Assembly: GCA_944548615.1 (NCBI GenBank)
Contig: OX155980.1
Span: forward strand, 3,281,884-3,345,883
Reading direction: 5' to 3'
From: Micropterix aruncella
Lineage: Eukaryota > Arthropoda > Insecta > Lepidoptera > Micropterigidae
DNA length: 64,000 nt
In this document: piece by piece, positions 1 through 11,022 of the stretch
Layout of the letters: the number at the start of each line of letters is the position of its first letter
Position numbering within the stretch: the first letter of the stretch is position 1
Made by a program: the position numbers and the translations under genes
Notes under the pieces: model-generated
What the model was told of the DNA's origin: nothing
The model's input: the letters and a program-made list of their open reading frames with translations, nothing else
The model's database searches: none

Positions 1-118
1 CAGGAACCGAATGACAATACCTTAACTTTTTGCTTATTTGTTTCTGTCACCCAACTGGGACTAGCCCGTTCTAAGGTGGACAGGGCTCTAAACCGTAAGG
101 ACAGGGCTCTAAATGTAA
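1..118 (-). repeat. Dispersed repeat fragment, probably a LINE 3' tail
   Basis: About 90 bp at the window edge match 53088-53180 closely, sharing the blocks caggaaccgaatg and aactgggactagcccgttct. At the second site the segment runs into a TTTA tract, as expected for a minus-strand LINE 3' end, so this copy is taken to be the same. It also holds a short local duplication of ggacagggctctaaa. No coding motif is visible; 119-220 holds nothing I recognise. Confidence 0.5.
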
Positions 119-220
119 TACTACTAAACCGAACACGTTTTCTGGGATGTAAATCGTAAATATTATATGAAAAAATATAAAAATCACGACGCGTCACTAG
201 CGCCATGATAAAAAAAATTT

Positions 221-830
221 TGTGTGGCACTCGGGGACTGCCGCGGTAAAGCGATTGCATAGCATTTTTAACAACTTATGCAACTATAATTATTTATTTA
301 TTTCATTTTTTCTTATATCAGATAACTGCGCTCTATCGGAAAACGTTGAAATTATTCATGCTTGAATAATTTCAACGTATCGAATCATTTGCGGCTGCGG
401 AATCAAATGATTCGGAATAATTTAAACGTTTTCCGATAGAGCGCCGCGCACGAACTTTTTATTCGATAAAGCAAAAAAACAGATTATTCGAAAGAAATCG
501 TAGATAAAAAGATGGCTAATTTAATTATCTTTAAAATGGTGCAGGTTTCATAATAATAAGCCAGATAGTATTTGCGTAGTAGTCGTTTTTGTGTTCGGTT
601 AGACCTAATTTCACAAATTAATTACACTATGTAATATAAACAAAATCTAAAATATTCAAAGCTAAGAAAATTATGAAAATGTTCTTGTTTAACATATATT
701 TTTTTCGAATCGTAAGCAGTACTCGTTTAGACGTAATTATCAGTTTAAAATCATTAATTTTCGTTAAGAAATTTCTTCATTCGGTCGCCGCGCTGGCCTA
801 GGCCCGCGATAAAAGCTATGCAATAGCTTA
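221..830 (+). mobile_element. Family A hairpin element, copy 1
   Basis: Plus is defined as the strand starting TACGTGTGGCACTCGG and ending GCTATGCAATAGCTTAA. This copy has both conserved ends and the internal long hairpin beginning GCGCTCTATCGG. The left hairpin arm has been rewritten: TTGAAATTATTC is followed by ATGCTT and its own inverted copy, a smaller snap-back inside the arm. No protein is encoded; the short frames crossing it are chance. A-rich DNA flanks both ends. Confidence 0.85.
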
Positions 831-2292
831 AAATATGTAGAAATTTTGATAAAAAGGGAATCCCTTGCTATCTAGTTACAGAAATTACAAAAGTAAAGTT
901 AAAAATCCTACTTGAAAAAAGCTCAGTGGGTTTGAATATGAAATAATGAATGTATAATATAATTTTGTTTCTACTTTTAATATATTCATAATTGAGGGAC
1001 GCAGTCGAAGCTAATTTAACGTCCATCTCCTTCAAACGCGCTGTAATGTGAAACTACCGCGAACCATTGCAAGTGTGGAGGTTTGTGCGTGTTCGCGGTG
1101 AGTTCGCACCGCTAATCGCGCGCGATTCGCGGACTAAGTGTAGAGCGGACTTTACGAATAATAAATAGCTTTTATTCAAACGATTTTATTCAATCAATTT
1201 GGTAAAATAAAGATAGTTTTGTATTTTTCTTTCTTCTTTCTTTCTTTTGTAAGGTTTCTTCCTCATTCTCTCATTTTCAATTTTAGCAACTGATATTAAT
1301 AATTATCGTATGTATAATGATGTGTAAACTTTGACGCCGCGCTAGTCAATTGTTTGATTCGACGTGTGCCATCTAGCGGACGGCGAGAAAAATAAAAGGG
1401 AAAAGTGGTTCTCATCTCGGATTCAGAATAGACAGTAAATAATGCTAGAGGAATCTGATAGAGGGCAGTATTCTTTTTAATGCTTTTTAAAATATTATAA
1501 TTAAAATACTGTTTGCGTGACTTTTGTAGGGTAGTCCATCGCGGCATTGCTGTAATGCGTAATTTGTGATGTAATTTAATATTAAAACCGATAGTGTTAG
1601 AGACAACTCACAATGTGTCGTGGCAACAAGTGTTGTAATGGACAGGTCATCATAATATCAAATATGTAGGTGCCATAGGGGTTGTTGTGTAAGGTATTCA
1701 GCAGCAGGAGGAGCAGGTGGACAACTTTCTAAAGCTGAAGACAGACAACAGGTGTGGGTGCTAGTTTGGCGTTGGCGGCTAGCCGAGGCTGGAGGGTAGG
1801 GGAAGTGGTAAATAAGGTTAGGGGCGGCAGGGGCACCAGGGGCGCAAGTGTGGGGGAAAGGGGAGGAGGGGGGGAGGCAGTGCTGATTGCGGGCTAGCAG
1901 CCTATTTTCGAAGAGAGGCAGTGTAGCGAGAATCGCGCGCCGAAAGTCGGCCAGCAAAGCCCCGTCGCCATGGCAACGTGAGCCTCTCTATTGATCGCGC
2001 TCGGCTGGCCCATGGTGGGCCGCATTGCGTCAAGAATGTTGGTCACTGAGGCCGCACAGGCCCCCAACCTCATATCACCATGTAATGCGGTGGCATAGTA
2101 GTGGCATAGTAGCGGCCCAGTGGCATAGTAGTTAGTAGGGTCGATTATTTTACAAAGCATGTATCATTTTCATTATCCTCGTCCAAAAAGACGAAGATGA
2201 TGAGGAAGATACCAAACTGATATAAGTAAACGAGCTAGATGTAAAAAGAGCTCTCTAGACGATCAAGCATGCTTGTCAATCACGTTTTATTT
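831..2292. other. Unassigned DNA between A copies 1 and 2
   Basis: About 1.46 kb lie between two oppositely oriented A copies. The first half is AT-rich. 1650-2160 is GC-richer and holds a purine-rich tract (1855-1880) and three short tggcatagtag units near 2090-2130. The end, 2246-2275, carries a piece (gagctctctagacgatcaag) of the palindromic MITE found intact at 63145-63450. I see no convincing gene; open frames here are short and show no known motif. Confidence 0.6.
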
Positions 2293-2893
2293 TTAAGCTA
2301 TTGCATAGCTTTTATCGCGGGCCTAGGCCAGCGCGGCGACCGAATGAAGAAATTTCTTAACGAAAATTAATAATTTTAAACTGATAATTACGTCTAAACG
2401 AGTACTGCTTACGATTCTAAAAAAAAATATGTTAAACAAGAACATTTTCCTAATATTCTTAGCTTTGAATATTTTAGGATTTGTTTATATTACATAGTGT
2501 AATTAATTTGTGAAATTAGGTCTAACCGAACACAAAAACGACTACTTTGCAAATACTATCTGGCGTATTGTTATGAAACCTGCACCATTTTAAAGATAAT
2601 TTAATTATCTATCTTTTTATCTACGTTTTTTTCGAATTATCCGTTTTTTTTTGCTTTATCGAATAAAAAATTCGTGCGCGGCGCTCTATCGGAAGACGTT
2701 TAAATTATTCCGAATCATTTGCTACCGCAGCCGCAAATGATTCGGAATAATTTCAACGTTTTCCGATAGAGCGCAGTTATCTGATATCAGAAAAAAATAA
2801 AATAAATAAAATAAGTAAATAATTATAATTGCATAAGTTGTTAAAAATGCTATGCAATAGCTTTACCGCGGCAGTCCCCGAGTGCCACACGTA
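2293..2893 (-). mobile_element. Family A hairpin element, copy 2
   Basis: Full-length copy in reverse: begins TTAAGCTATTGCATAGC and ends GTGCCACACGTA. The hairpin is intact with a loop of about 10 bases. A candidate target duplication, TAAAAATA in element orientation, is present at both ends. Its right part is included in the tandem duplication of 2489-2998. Confidence 0.88.
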
Positions 2894-3005
2894 TATTTTT
2901 ACCTGACAAGCAATTTTCACCGTCTAAAAACTAAGCTTGATGGCTTGAGAAGCAAACTACGTGCTGTGGAAAATGCTTGATGAAAATTTATATTTGTAAT
3001 TACAT

Positions 3006-3409
3006 ATTACATAGTGTAATTAATTTGTGAAATTAGGTCTAACCGAACACAAAAACGACTACTTTGCAAATACTATCTGGCGTATTGTTATGAAACCTGC
3101 ACCATTTTAAAGAAAATTTAATTATCTATCTTTTTATCTACGTTTTTTTCGAATTATCCGTTTTTTTTGCTTTATCGAATAAAAAATTCGTGCGCGGCGC
3201 TCTATCGGAAGACGTTTAAATTATTCCGAATCATTTGCTACCGCAGCCGCAAATGATTCGGAATAATTTCAACGTTTTCCGATAAAGCGCAGTTATCTGA
3301 TATCAGAAAAAAATAAAATAAATAAAATAAGTAAATAATTATAATTGCATAAGTTGTTAAAAATGCTATGCAATAGCTTTACCGCGGCAGTCCCCGAGTG
3401 CCACACGTA
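3006..3409 (-). mobile_element. Family A element, partial copy 3 (second unit of a tandem duplication)
   Basis: This segment plus its right flank (to 3514) repeats 2489-2998 at an offset of 516-517 bp with only scattered differences, for example one substitution in the hairpin stem (gataaagcgc against gatagagcgc). Both the element part and the ~105 bp of non-element flank are duplicated, so this is a local tandem duplication rather than a new insertion. Confidence 0.9.
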
Positions 3410-3514
3410 TATTTTTACCTGACAAGCAATTTTCACCGTCTAAAAACTAAGCTTGATGGCTTGAGAAGCAAACTACGTGCTGTGGAAAATGCTTGATGAA
3501 AATTTATATTTGTG

Positions 3515-4660
3515 GAATGCGACTCACGTCCAGTAGTCTCGAACCTTCCGTACTCTCGGTATGTCTATCGATAAGGGGCCTGGCCCACCGAAATACCGAA
3601 ATGTAAAGATTTTTCCACGATTTCAAAGAATAAATCGAATTTTAAGATTACATAAAAGACATTTTTAGATTTTAAAAAAAATGCGCGTCTGAAGTGTGTA
3701 CTCTTTAAGTGCGATGGTCATTAAATATAAAATAGGCAAAGGGGGTAAATAAACGCATCTCTTGTATTACTAAAAGCATGTATATGTATATACCTTAATT
3801 CCCATAAAATGCTTCGTTGATAGATTTGATTTATGTGATTGTTGTGTTTGATTAATGGGATTGTTTGGTGTGATTAATTGATGTGATTGATTGATGTGAT
3901 TGATGTAATTGATTGATCGATCTAACAATCAATCAATCAGTCAATGAATCAATCAATCACCATCAACCAATCAGCAATCAATCAAGCATCGTTGTCCTTG
4001 TTTTATCCGTATTTTACCAATTTTCATGGCGATCGTTTAAACGGTATAGAAGTTGATGTGCTGCAGCGCCACCTAGTGCCGAGTTACAACAAAGTAAATA
4101 ACGTGAAAATATTATGCGGGCTCAAATGTCTATGTAAACCAATTTTCATGGCTATCGGTTGAGCGGTATAGAAGTTGATGTGCTGCAGCGCCATCTAGTG
4201 GTAAGTTAAAACGAAGCGGATATCATAAAAACTTTCTCCATGATCGGTCAAACGTTTTCGGAGTCTATTAAGCTCGGACAGACCAGATGGACAAATACAC
4301 TAACATCCATTTATGGTATATAGATAAGTCGTTCGCATACACCAAGAATTGTGTATGTTTAAAGCATGCACACACTGATCATATAAATACATGCACAGAT
4401 GTCGCTCGCGTACAGAATAAATAGAATGAAATTTTAAACTTATGTAATGTTATTCTATCTATACCTATATCTAAGATTAGATAATAAAGTTATTCCATCT
4501 ATATATCTAAGATTTCTGATAGGGAGATTTTACAAATTGTATCGTTATACCTTATACCATTCATTATATATGGTATTAGATTGTTCAACTCCATAGTACG
4601 ACTTGGCAACCCTTCTGCGCCGGCGAAATGCAGTTGGCGCTGATAGCATTGAAAGTGAAA
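3515..4660. repeat. Inverted simple-repeat tract and a short tandem duplication
   Basis: 3820-3925 is an imperfect (TGAT)n run and 3926-3990 an (AATC)n run; together they can fold into a long imperfect hairpin centred near 3922. At 4008-4083 and 4137-4206 a ~70 bp block (gtatagaagttgatgtgctg, then cagcgccacctagtg or cagcgccatctagtg) occurs twice, 129 bp apart. The rest is AT-rich without a gene. 4590-4655 resembles 47918-47985 (ggcaac, cttct, ggcgctgatagcattg). Confidence 0.6.
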
Positions 4661-4703
4661 CTAATAGCATTGATTTTATACACTATTAAATCAATGCTAT
4701 TAG
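4661..4703. repeat. Perfect short hairpin
   Basis: CTAATAGCATTGATTTTA and TAAATCAATGCTATTAG form 17-18 bp arms around a loop of about 7 bases. It directly abuts the broken left end of family C copy 1. Confidence 0.8.
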
Positions 4704-4709
4704 CATAGT

Positions 4710-4961
4710 AGAACGAGACAGATCAATACGTTAGAGCGGAATATGAAACGAACGATCGTCGATAAATACTACCTGCCGAACTTAAACTCGTCCAAATAAA
4801 TTCGAGCATATTTCGTGCGGTGTAAGATTTGACCTTGGCGGGCAGTTTTAATGCGAAAAAGTGACAACCGGTCATCTCACACTCCGCTCTAGCGTATTGC
4901 CCTGTCTCGTTCACACGGACTAATTTCCCATTTTAGTTCACGAAGAAACGCAATCGAGCCC
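4710..4961. mobile_element. Family C TIR element, copy 1, left end lost
   Basis: It carries the right terminal repeat (rc GGGCTCGATTGCGTTTCTTC) and most of the body, but starts inside the left repeat at gaacgagaca. It encodes nothing. The 4962-5392 stretch between C copies 1 and 2 holds AT-rich DNA without a recognisable feature. Confidence 0.8.
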
Positions 4962-5392
4962 TAAGAGTGTTTTTTTTTATAAACCACTGATTGATTATTA
5001 TTTATTTCTTTTATAAACGACTGATTAATTATATTATAACCCAATAATTTAACCAATCTCAACAATAATAATATTAAGTTATCAGTTTTATCTATTACAT
5101 GTTCTCTATATTGGGTGATTACATTACAGAATTCATACGGAGGGATAGAATGCCATCTAGTATTGAAACCTGTACACCAAATTAAAAATTGATTATTAAG
5201 CGGGCTTAGAGAGCGATATATAGTGCGCCGCCGTACATGAAGATTATTAAAATTTGGACCTATGAGTGTCATCTACACGTTGCGTTACGTAGTATAATCC
5301 TAATTGCCAAATGGTAATACAACGCTGAGCAATCTAATTCGCTATAATATAATCAATGGCTATATCTACTCCCACACGTACCACTATATAAT

Positions 5393-5693
5393 GGGCTCGA
5401 TTGCGTTTCTTCGTGAACTAAAATCGGAAATTAGTCCGTGTGAACGAGACAGGGCAATACGCTAGAGCGGAATGTGAGATGATCGGTTGTCACTTTTTCG
5501 CATTTTAAAACTGCCCGCCAAGGTCAAATGTTACATCGCACGAAATATGCTCGAATTTATTCGGACGAGTATAAGTTCGACAGGTAGTATTTATCGACGA
5601 TCGTTCGTTTCACATTCCGCTCTAACGTATTGCTCTGTCTCGTTCGCTCGGACTAATTTTAGTTTTAGTTCACAAAGAAACGCAATCGGGCCC
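5393..5693. mobile_element. Family C TIR element, copy 2, intact
   Basis: A 301 bp element with imperfect inverted terminal repeats of roughly 95 bp starting GGGC(T/C)CGATTGCGTTTCTT. It is flanked on both sides by AAT, a 3-bp target duplication. There is no coding capacity, so it is a MITE moved by an unseen transposase. The 3-bp duplication would fit PIF/Harbinger-like or CACTA-like mobilisation, but the AAT/ACT target is not the usual Harbinger TWA, so the class is open. Confidence 0.85.
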
Positions 5694-5798
5694 AATATGT
5701 GACTACGCTATGTTGTTTTAACGCCATCTATCGCAATTACTAAACAATTATTAATTGGAACTGCAATTAATGCAGACATTCACTCGCATCATACCCGC

Positions 5799-6355
5799 GG
5801 TAGCTTCCTTTTATGCGTACCCCGAATACGACTCGCACAAACAAGTACAGAAAAGCTACTTGTACCTTCGCATTAAATTCTTTAATCTACTCCGTACAAA
5901 ATTTAAACAGCTGGATGACATAAAATTCAAAAAATACATCAAGGAGATGCTGATAGGCCACCCTTTCTATAATCTGGCCGAATTTTAGGGCCATGATTTT
6001 TTAAATATTGTGCCCATTTAAATTACTTAAAAAAGTAGAGCCTTATTGTCTGATTATTTTATATGGTCTTATATTTGTACTTCTTGTTTTTAAATGCATG
6101 GCGCAGCTTTAATTTGATTATTTAACATTTTACTGACAATTTGAATATTACGATGAATAATTTTACTACGTATCTTTTCGAATTACTATCTACTTCAAAT
6201 ATTAGGCTTCTATTTTGATTATTTATATTTATAGTTTGACATCCTAGTAGTTAATTCTTCCCAATCTATGTTTGTTCAGTAAAGAGTAGTAACGAGATTT
6301 ACTACCTAACCCAATTATTTTGACACGTCCAGGAGCGGTCTTTAGCCGTAATGTA
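5799..6355 (+). pseudogene. LINE (non-LTR retrotransposon) C-terminal tail and 3' UTR
   Basis: The frame ending at 5988 closes with FKKYIKEMLIGHPFYNLAEF, the pattern seen at the very end of many Jockey/CR1-type reverse transcriptases. Upstream, another frame reads RIRLAQTSTEKLLVPSH, so a frameshift lies near 5870. The ~365 bp after the stop are the 3' UTR: the same sequence occurs in reverse at 29545-29945. Only the last tenth of the parent protein is left, a typical 5' truncation. Confidence 0.7.
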
Positions 6356-6608
6356 AAGTAGATATGTATGCACTGTGGGTGTTTTTAGTGTTATAGGCGG
6401 ATGACATGGGCGGATGTGATGCCGTTTGGAGTTGTATGCAGGTCCGGGTGGCAGGGGAGAGCTGTATAATAACAACCTCTTTGTCCATAGGTGGGGTGGG
6501 ATAGGGTGGAATGTGCCCGGCGCCGCACGGGGCGGGCTGTCACCTCATTTGATGAATAATTTAGCATTGCTTTGCCAAAATCCTTGAATTCATTTTATAT
6601 TCCCAGAT

Positions 6609-6650
6609 GAACTATCTAGTTTCCACATTACTGTAGGAACTAGATAGTTT
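6609..6650. repeat. Short inverted repeat
   Basis: AACTATCTAGTTTCC and GGAACTAGATAGTT flank about 12 bases. The surrounding 6356-6757 interval has a GC-richer patch (6390-6545) but no gene or known repeat that I can identify. Confidence 0.7.
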
Positions 6651-6757
6651 CCATAAAAGCTATATTATATGATATTTATAAACCAAGTCCTTAACAAATG
6701 AAATAAATATTGTATAATCTTGTACTGTAATACAACTTGTCTTGTATAGCCTATATG

Positions 6758-7535
6758 AGTAGTAGTAGTAGTAGACGGAGTGGGGGGCTTTTTTCTAGCC
6801 CTTGATGTCACCTAGATCTATGAGATCTTTTGTAACTACCCACTATGTGGTTAGGTCAGTGGTCAGCTAGTAGCCCAGTACTTCTTACCAGTCCAAGTAG
6901 ATCACTGACCTTCAAGTTGGGCAGATCGCTAGGTTCGAGAAAGGCTCGTCCCAGTAAACTGTGTCTTTTTGCGGCGAGGCCGTGGCAGCGACCAACGATG
7001 TGTACGCTGTCTTCAGGTTCTTCGCCACATATTCGGCAGTCCTTGCTCTCGGTCAAGCCAAGGTTGAATAGATGTGCTCTAAGGGTCGTGTGTCCGGTGA
7101 GGAGACCGATAGTGGTTCTAAGGCTCTTCTTGCTCATGTCAAGTAGGGCCTTGGTTTTCTTCTGTAGTGGTTGCTCCATCATGGCTTTTGCCTGGCGACA
7201 TCCCTGGCTCTGTTTCCAGGAAGCCCGATGTTCCTGCTCCAAGCAGTACCTGATGATTTTTTTACCTGTAGCGAAGGGCACCCCTACAACTGGCTCCACC
7301 GGGCATTCCAATGTGCCCAGTTTTGCCAGTCTGTCGGCCTCTTCGTTGCCGGGTATGGCTTGGTGACCCGGTATTCATATTAGGGTGATTTTATTGGTTT
7401 TTCCCAATTTGTTGAGCTCTTGCATGCAGTCCCAGACCACAGAAGATTATGTGGTGGCTTTAGCGAGAGCGTCCAGTGCTGCTCTGCTGTCAGAGCAGAT
7501 AAGGATTTTTCTATTTTTTACCTCAAGTCGACTTT
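6758..7535 (-). pseudogene. I-type LINE remnant: RNase H and zinc-knuckle tail
   Basis: Reading leftward, 7535-7300 encodes an RNase H end: SDSRAALDALAKATT, then IPGHQAIPGNEEADRLAKLG, which carries the conserved GH and NEEAD residues. Two in-frame stops break it (TAA near 7455, TGA near 7382 where tryptophan is usual). The following frame, to 6856, contains CRICGEEPEDSVHIVGRC, a CCHC knuckle found after RNase H in I/LOA-type non-LTR elements. Downstream UTR ends in an (ACT)n tail at about 6758-6775. The 5' part (endonuclease and polymerase) is missing. It is a dead, 5'-truncated copy. Confidence 0.75.
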
Positions 7536-7539
7536 GGTA

Positions 7540-8235
7540 GCGTATATTATATAATGGTTGATTTTAAAGCTAATATCGTATACTTATTTTTCTTATTTTT
7601 TTTATATACGTATTTCTTATTTTTCGCAATATTTTTATAATCGTATTTATATAATTGTATTCTAATATAAATATGTTTACATATACCATATTATATTTAT
7701 TATTTATTAAAATCGAATTCAGGTATCTATGTACTTACCATATTATTACATTAATATTGTAATATTTATACAGATTATTATATTATAATATATACTAAAT
7801 TTTAATTGGGTATTTATTAATAATGAAACTTTAGATTAGTTTGGAGATGGTTCCTGTGAAGTTTGGTGCCGATCGGACCAAAGGAAATTCTTTAGTGTCC
7901 TCTATAAAATTAACATTCTTCTTTTTTAAATATAATTTACGTCATAGTACGAAAATCATGAATGAATTTGTCACTTTATGGAAACCGTTACCGATCGGTA
8001 TCCGTCTCTTTTAAAAACGGGCCTTAATCGTCTCATGAACATTTCCGTCTTCATCTCAAAAAGAAAAACAGATCGTTCACAATACCTTCCCTTATATGAA
8101 AATAGCGGCTGGCAAATCGTAGATAAAGTGGATCGACTGTTATTTAACGTCATTTCTGAGAAATCACCAAGGAAATTGTAAACATAGGTAGGTACTCAAA
8201 TTGCATCCACATTGTTTATACTTACAGTAACAGCC
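7540..8235. other. AT-rich DNA with no recognised feature
   Basis: The first 300 bp are extremely AT-rich. Small overlapping open frames on both strands at 7971-8181 share no motif that I know and look like chance. Confidence 0.5.
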
Positions 8236-8237
8236 CG

Positions 8238-8385
8238 TTCCCATTTGTCGGGTGTCGGGTGTCGGGACCCGATTTTTAATCGGATGTCGGCGCCTCTGTT
8301 CCCACTTGTCGGGTGTCGGGTCCGATTTTTAATCGGATGTCGTCGCTCTGTTTACACTTGTCGGGTATCGGGTCCGATTTTTACT
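8238..8385. repeat. Tandem repeat of ~60 bp, about 2.5 units
   Basis: Each unit holds cttgtcgggtgtcggg followed by ccgatttttaatcggatgtcg; the inner ccgatttttaatcgg is itself a small inverted repeat. The unit length varies slightly because gggtgtc is doubled in the first unit. Confidence 0.75.
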
Positions 8386-8551
8386 TTCCTGTCAAGGAAA
8401 GTATTGTAGACGCACTTCTGTGTGTCTGCTGTGTGTATTCCCCGACGATAGCGCCGAAACGCTTTATCCGATTGAGCTGAAATTTGGCATGCAGGCATCA
8501 TTTGGTCATGGCATGAGCTGAAAAGATTGTAATTGAAATCCGTACACCGTG

Positions 8552-8855
8552 GGTTGGCTCCCGATGAGGGACTTCTTCAACGGTCAACAGCAGAGACCCA
8601 AAATTTGTATACGCATTCAATTATGATAGACCCTTCTAGGCTTCACTATGCCGTAGCTGATGTACCCTGGGTTGGCTCCCGATGAGGGGACTCCTCAACG
8701 GTCAACAGCAGAGACCCAAAATTTTGTGTACGATTCAATTATGATAGCAACTTCCAAGTTTCAACGTCACATAGCTGATGTACCCTGGGTTGGCTCCCAA
8801 CGAGGGAATTCCTGAACGGTCAACAGCAAAGACTCAAAATTTTGTATACGCATGC
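8552..8855. repeat. Family E tandem repeat, three ~118 bp units
   Basis: Units start near 8552, 8661 and 8779 with gt(a)ccctgggttggctcc and contain caacggtcaacagcagagac and aaattttgtatacg. The same family occurs at 55970-56157 and 59273-59456, where an LTR element splits it. The preceding ~150 bp (ccgacgatagcgccgaaacg and catcatttggtcatggca) is a dispersed leader seen again near 62200. Confidence 0.8.
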
Positions 8856-9300
8856 TCGTGAGGCGTGGTGTCAACCCTATGGTAGATAACGCGCGCGAGG
8901 CGCTTTTCGTGTTCCTCCACGGACTCTGTTTCGCTAAAATCGCGTTTCAGAGTAGCGTTTCGGACGTACCAAGGGGCTCCCGACACTTTTCTTAGCCCCA
9001 CGTTCAGCACTCGCTGGATGTTTGTCCGCTGCGATGCCGAGATGAGGTGGTACCAGGCCGGTGCCGCGTACGTGAGTTTCGTCCTCACGTACATCTTCAG
9101 CATCAGCAGTCGTGTCTTCGCCTGGATCGCGGCCGAACGGAGAACGGGCAGCAGCGCGTAGAAGGCGGATTTCGAAGCGGCGATTGTTGCTCTCGCGTGA
9201 TGACGGTCGATGTGCACCCCGAGGTACTTGACCGTGTTATTCCACGGTACCGGGGTGCCGCCGTGTTTGACCGGCTGCGGGTGTTGTTTATTGCTCCATA
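8834..9300 (-). pseudogene. Jockey-clade LINE reverse transcriptase, thumb-region fragment
   Basis: One uninterrupted minus-strand frame reads about 155 residues. It contains VKYLGVHID, KLTYAAPAW, LNVGLRKVSGAPWYVRN and ends ERLARVIYHRV. These are the usual blocks after the polymerase catalytic core of Jockey-like LINEs: the YLGV motif, the YAAPAW block and the APWYVRN block. The FADD box and everything upstream are missing, and the frame runs straight into the family E array at about 8852, so both ends are truncated. No promoter or start belongs to it. Confidence 0.85.
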
Positions 9301-9779
9301 GTTACCTTGCGCTTTTAATACCTTACTATAATGATACCTTAATATAATGATAAGTTTGATAATAGGTTAAGACATCACGGCGAAATTTATGATATATTAA
9401 ATACCTACCTAAGAGTTAAGTAGGTATAGTCTGGCTATGAAATGACTTCAAAGTGGCTCGAAGGTTGAATACCACCGTTTGGCATTGCGTAATCGCTATA
9501 CTGCCGGCGGGGTTAATAATCGTAGGTATAGCACTAAAATAAAAAATATCGCACTATTAAATATACGACTTTTTTTATTTTATGTATTTATTGGAATTAT
9601 CAAATTAACCATTTACAATAAGTATAATATTAAAACAAATGGCAAAAACTTTCCTCTTCATTCACTGGCTAGTGCTGCCCAACTGGGATATACCCGTTCC
9701 AGGGCAAGCAATTTATATTAAAACATTTAAAACGAGGGTCGATGAACCAACCAAACACAATAATAATAATATTAAAAAA
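9301..9779. other. AT-rich DNA, with one diverged dispersed-repeat scrap
   Basis: 9670-9710 (gcccaactgggatatacccgttcc) is a diverged relative of the repeat at 1-118 and 53088-53180. Otherwise I see no gene. Confidence 0.45.
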
Positions 9780-10382
9780 TACGTGTGGCACTCGGGGACT
9801 GCCGCGGTAAAGCTATTGCATAGCATTTAATATTTATTTATTTAGCATAATTATTTATTTATTTTATTTATTTTATTTTTTCTGATATCAGATAACTGCG
9901 CTCTATCGGAAGACGTTTAAATTATTCCGAATCATTTGCTTCCGCAGCCACAAATGATTTGGAATAATTTCAACGTTTCAACGTAACGATAGAGCGCCGC
10001 GCACGAATTTTTTATTCGATAAAGCAAAATAACGGATTATTCGAAAAAAATCGTAGATAAAAAGATAGATAATCAAATTATCTTTAAAATGGTGCAGGTT
10101 TCATAATAATACGCCAGATAGTATTTGCGTAGTAGTCGTTTTTGTGTTCGGTTAGACCTAATTTCACAAATTAATTACACAACGTAATATAAACAAAATT
10201 TAAATATTTAAAGCTAAGAATATTAGGAAAATGTTCTTGTTTAACATATATTTTTTTCGAATCATAAGCAATACTCGTTTAGACGTAATTATCAGTTTAA
10301 AATTATTTATTTTCGTTAAGAAATTTCTTCATTCGGTCGCCGCGCTGGCCTAGGCCCGCGATAAAAGCTATGCAATAGCTTA
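9780..10382 (+). mobile_element. Family A hairpin element, copy 4, with inverted hairpin
   Basis: Both ends are in plus orientation, but the internal hairpin (about 9898-9995) is in the opposite orientation to that of every other copy. Its first arm reads ggaagacgtttaaat and its loop ttccgcagcc, whereas other copies, read in element orientation, have ggaaaacgttgaaat first and loop ggctgcgg. The second arm also gained a duplicated caacgttt. A (TA)n tract follows the right end. Confidence 0.85.
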
Positions 10383-10437
10383 AAAATATATATATATATA
10401 TATATATATTAATAATAAATATATATAATAATAAAAA

Positions 10438-11022
10438 TACGTGTGGCACTCGGGGACTGCCGCGGTAAAGCTATTGCATAGCATTTTTAACAACTTATGC
10501 AATTATAATTATTTCAGATAACTGCACTCTATCGGAAAGCGTTGAAATTATTCCGAATCATTTGCGGCTGCGGTAGCAAATGATTCGGAATAATTTAAAC
10601 GTCTTCCGATAGATCGCCGCGCACGAATTTTATTCGATAAAGCAAAAAAAAACGGTTATTATTATTTTCTTTGACTATTCGAAAAAAATCGTAGATAAAA
10701 AGATAGATAATTAAATTATCTTTAAAATGGTGCAGGTTTTATAATAATACGCCAGATAGTATTTGCGTAGTAGTCGTTTTTGTGTTCGGTTAGACCTAAT
10801 TTCATAAATTAATTACACTATGTAATATAAACAAAATCTAAAATATTCAAAGCTAAGAATATTAGGAAAATGTTCTTGTTTAACATATATTTTTTTCGAA
10901 TCGTAAGCAGTACTCGTTTAGACGTAATTATCAGTTTAAAATCATTAATTTTCGTTACAAAATTTCTTCATTCGGTCGCCGCGCTGGCCTAGGCCCGCGA
11001 TAAAAGCTATGCAATAGCTTAA
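10438..11022 (+). mobile_element. Family A hairpin element, copy 5
   Basis: Full-length copy, 55 bp after copy 4 and in the same orientation. AAAAATA on both sides is a candidate target duplication. A few bases (ttattattttctttgac) are inserted after the gcaaaaaaaaacgg block, shared with copy 8 and in part with copy 7, which suggests a sub-lineage. Confidence 0.88.
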
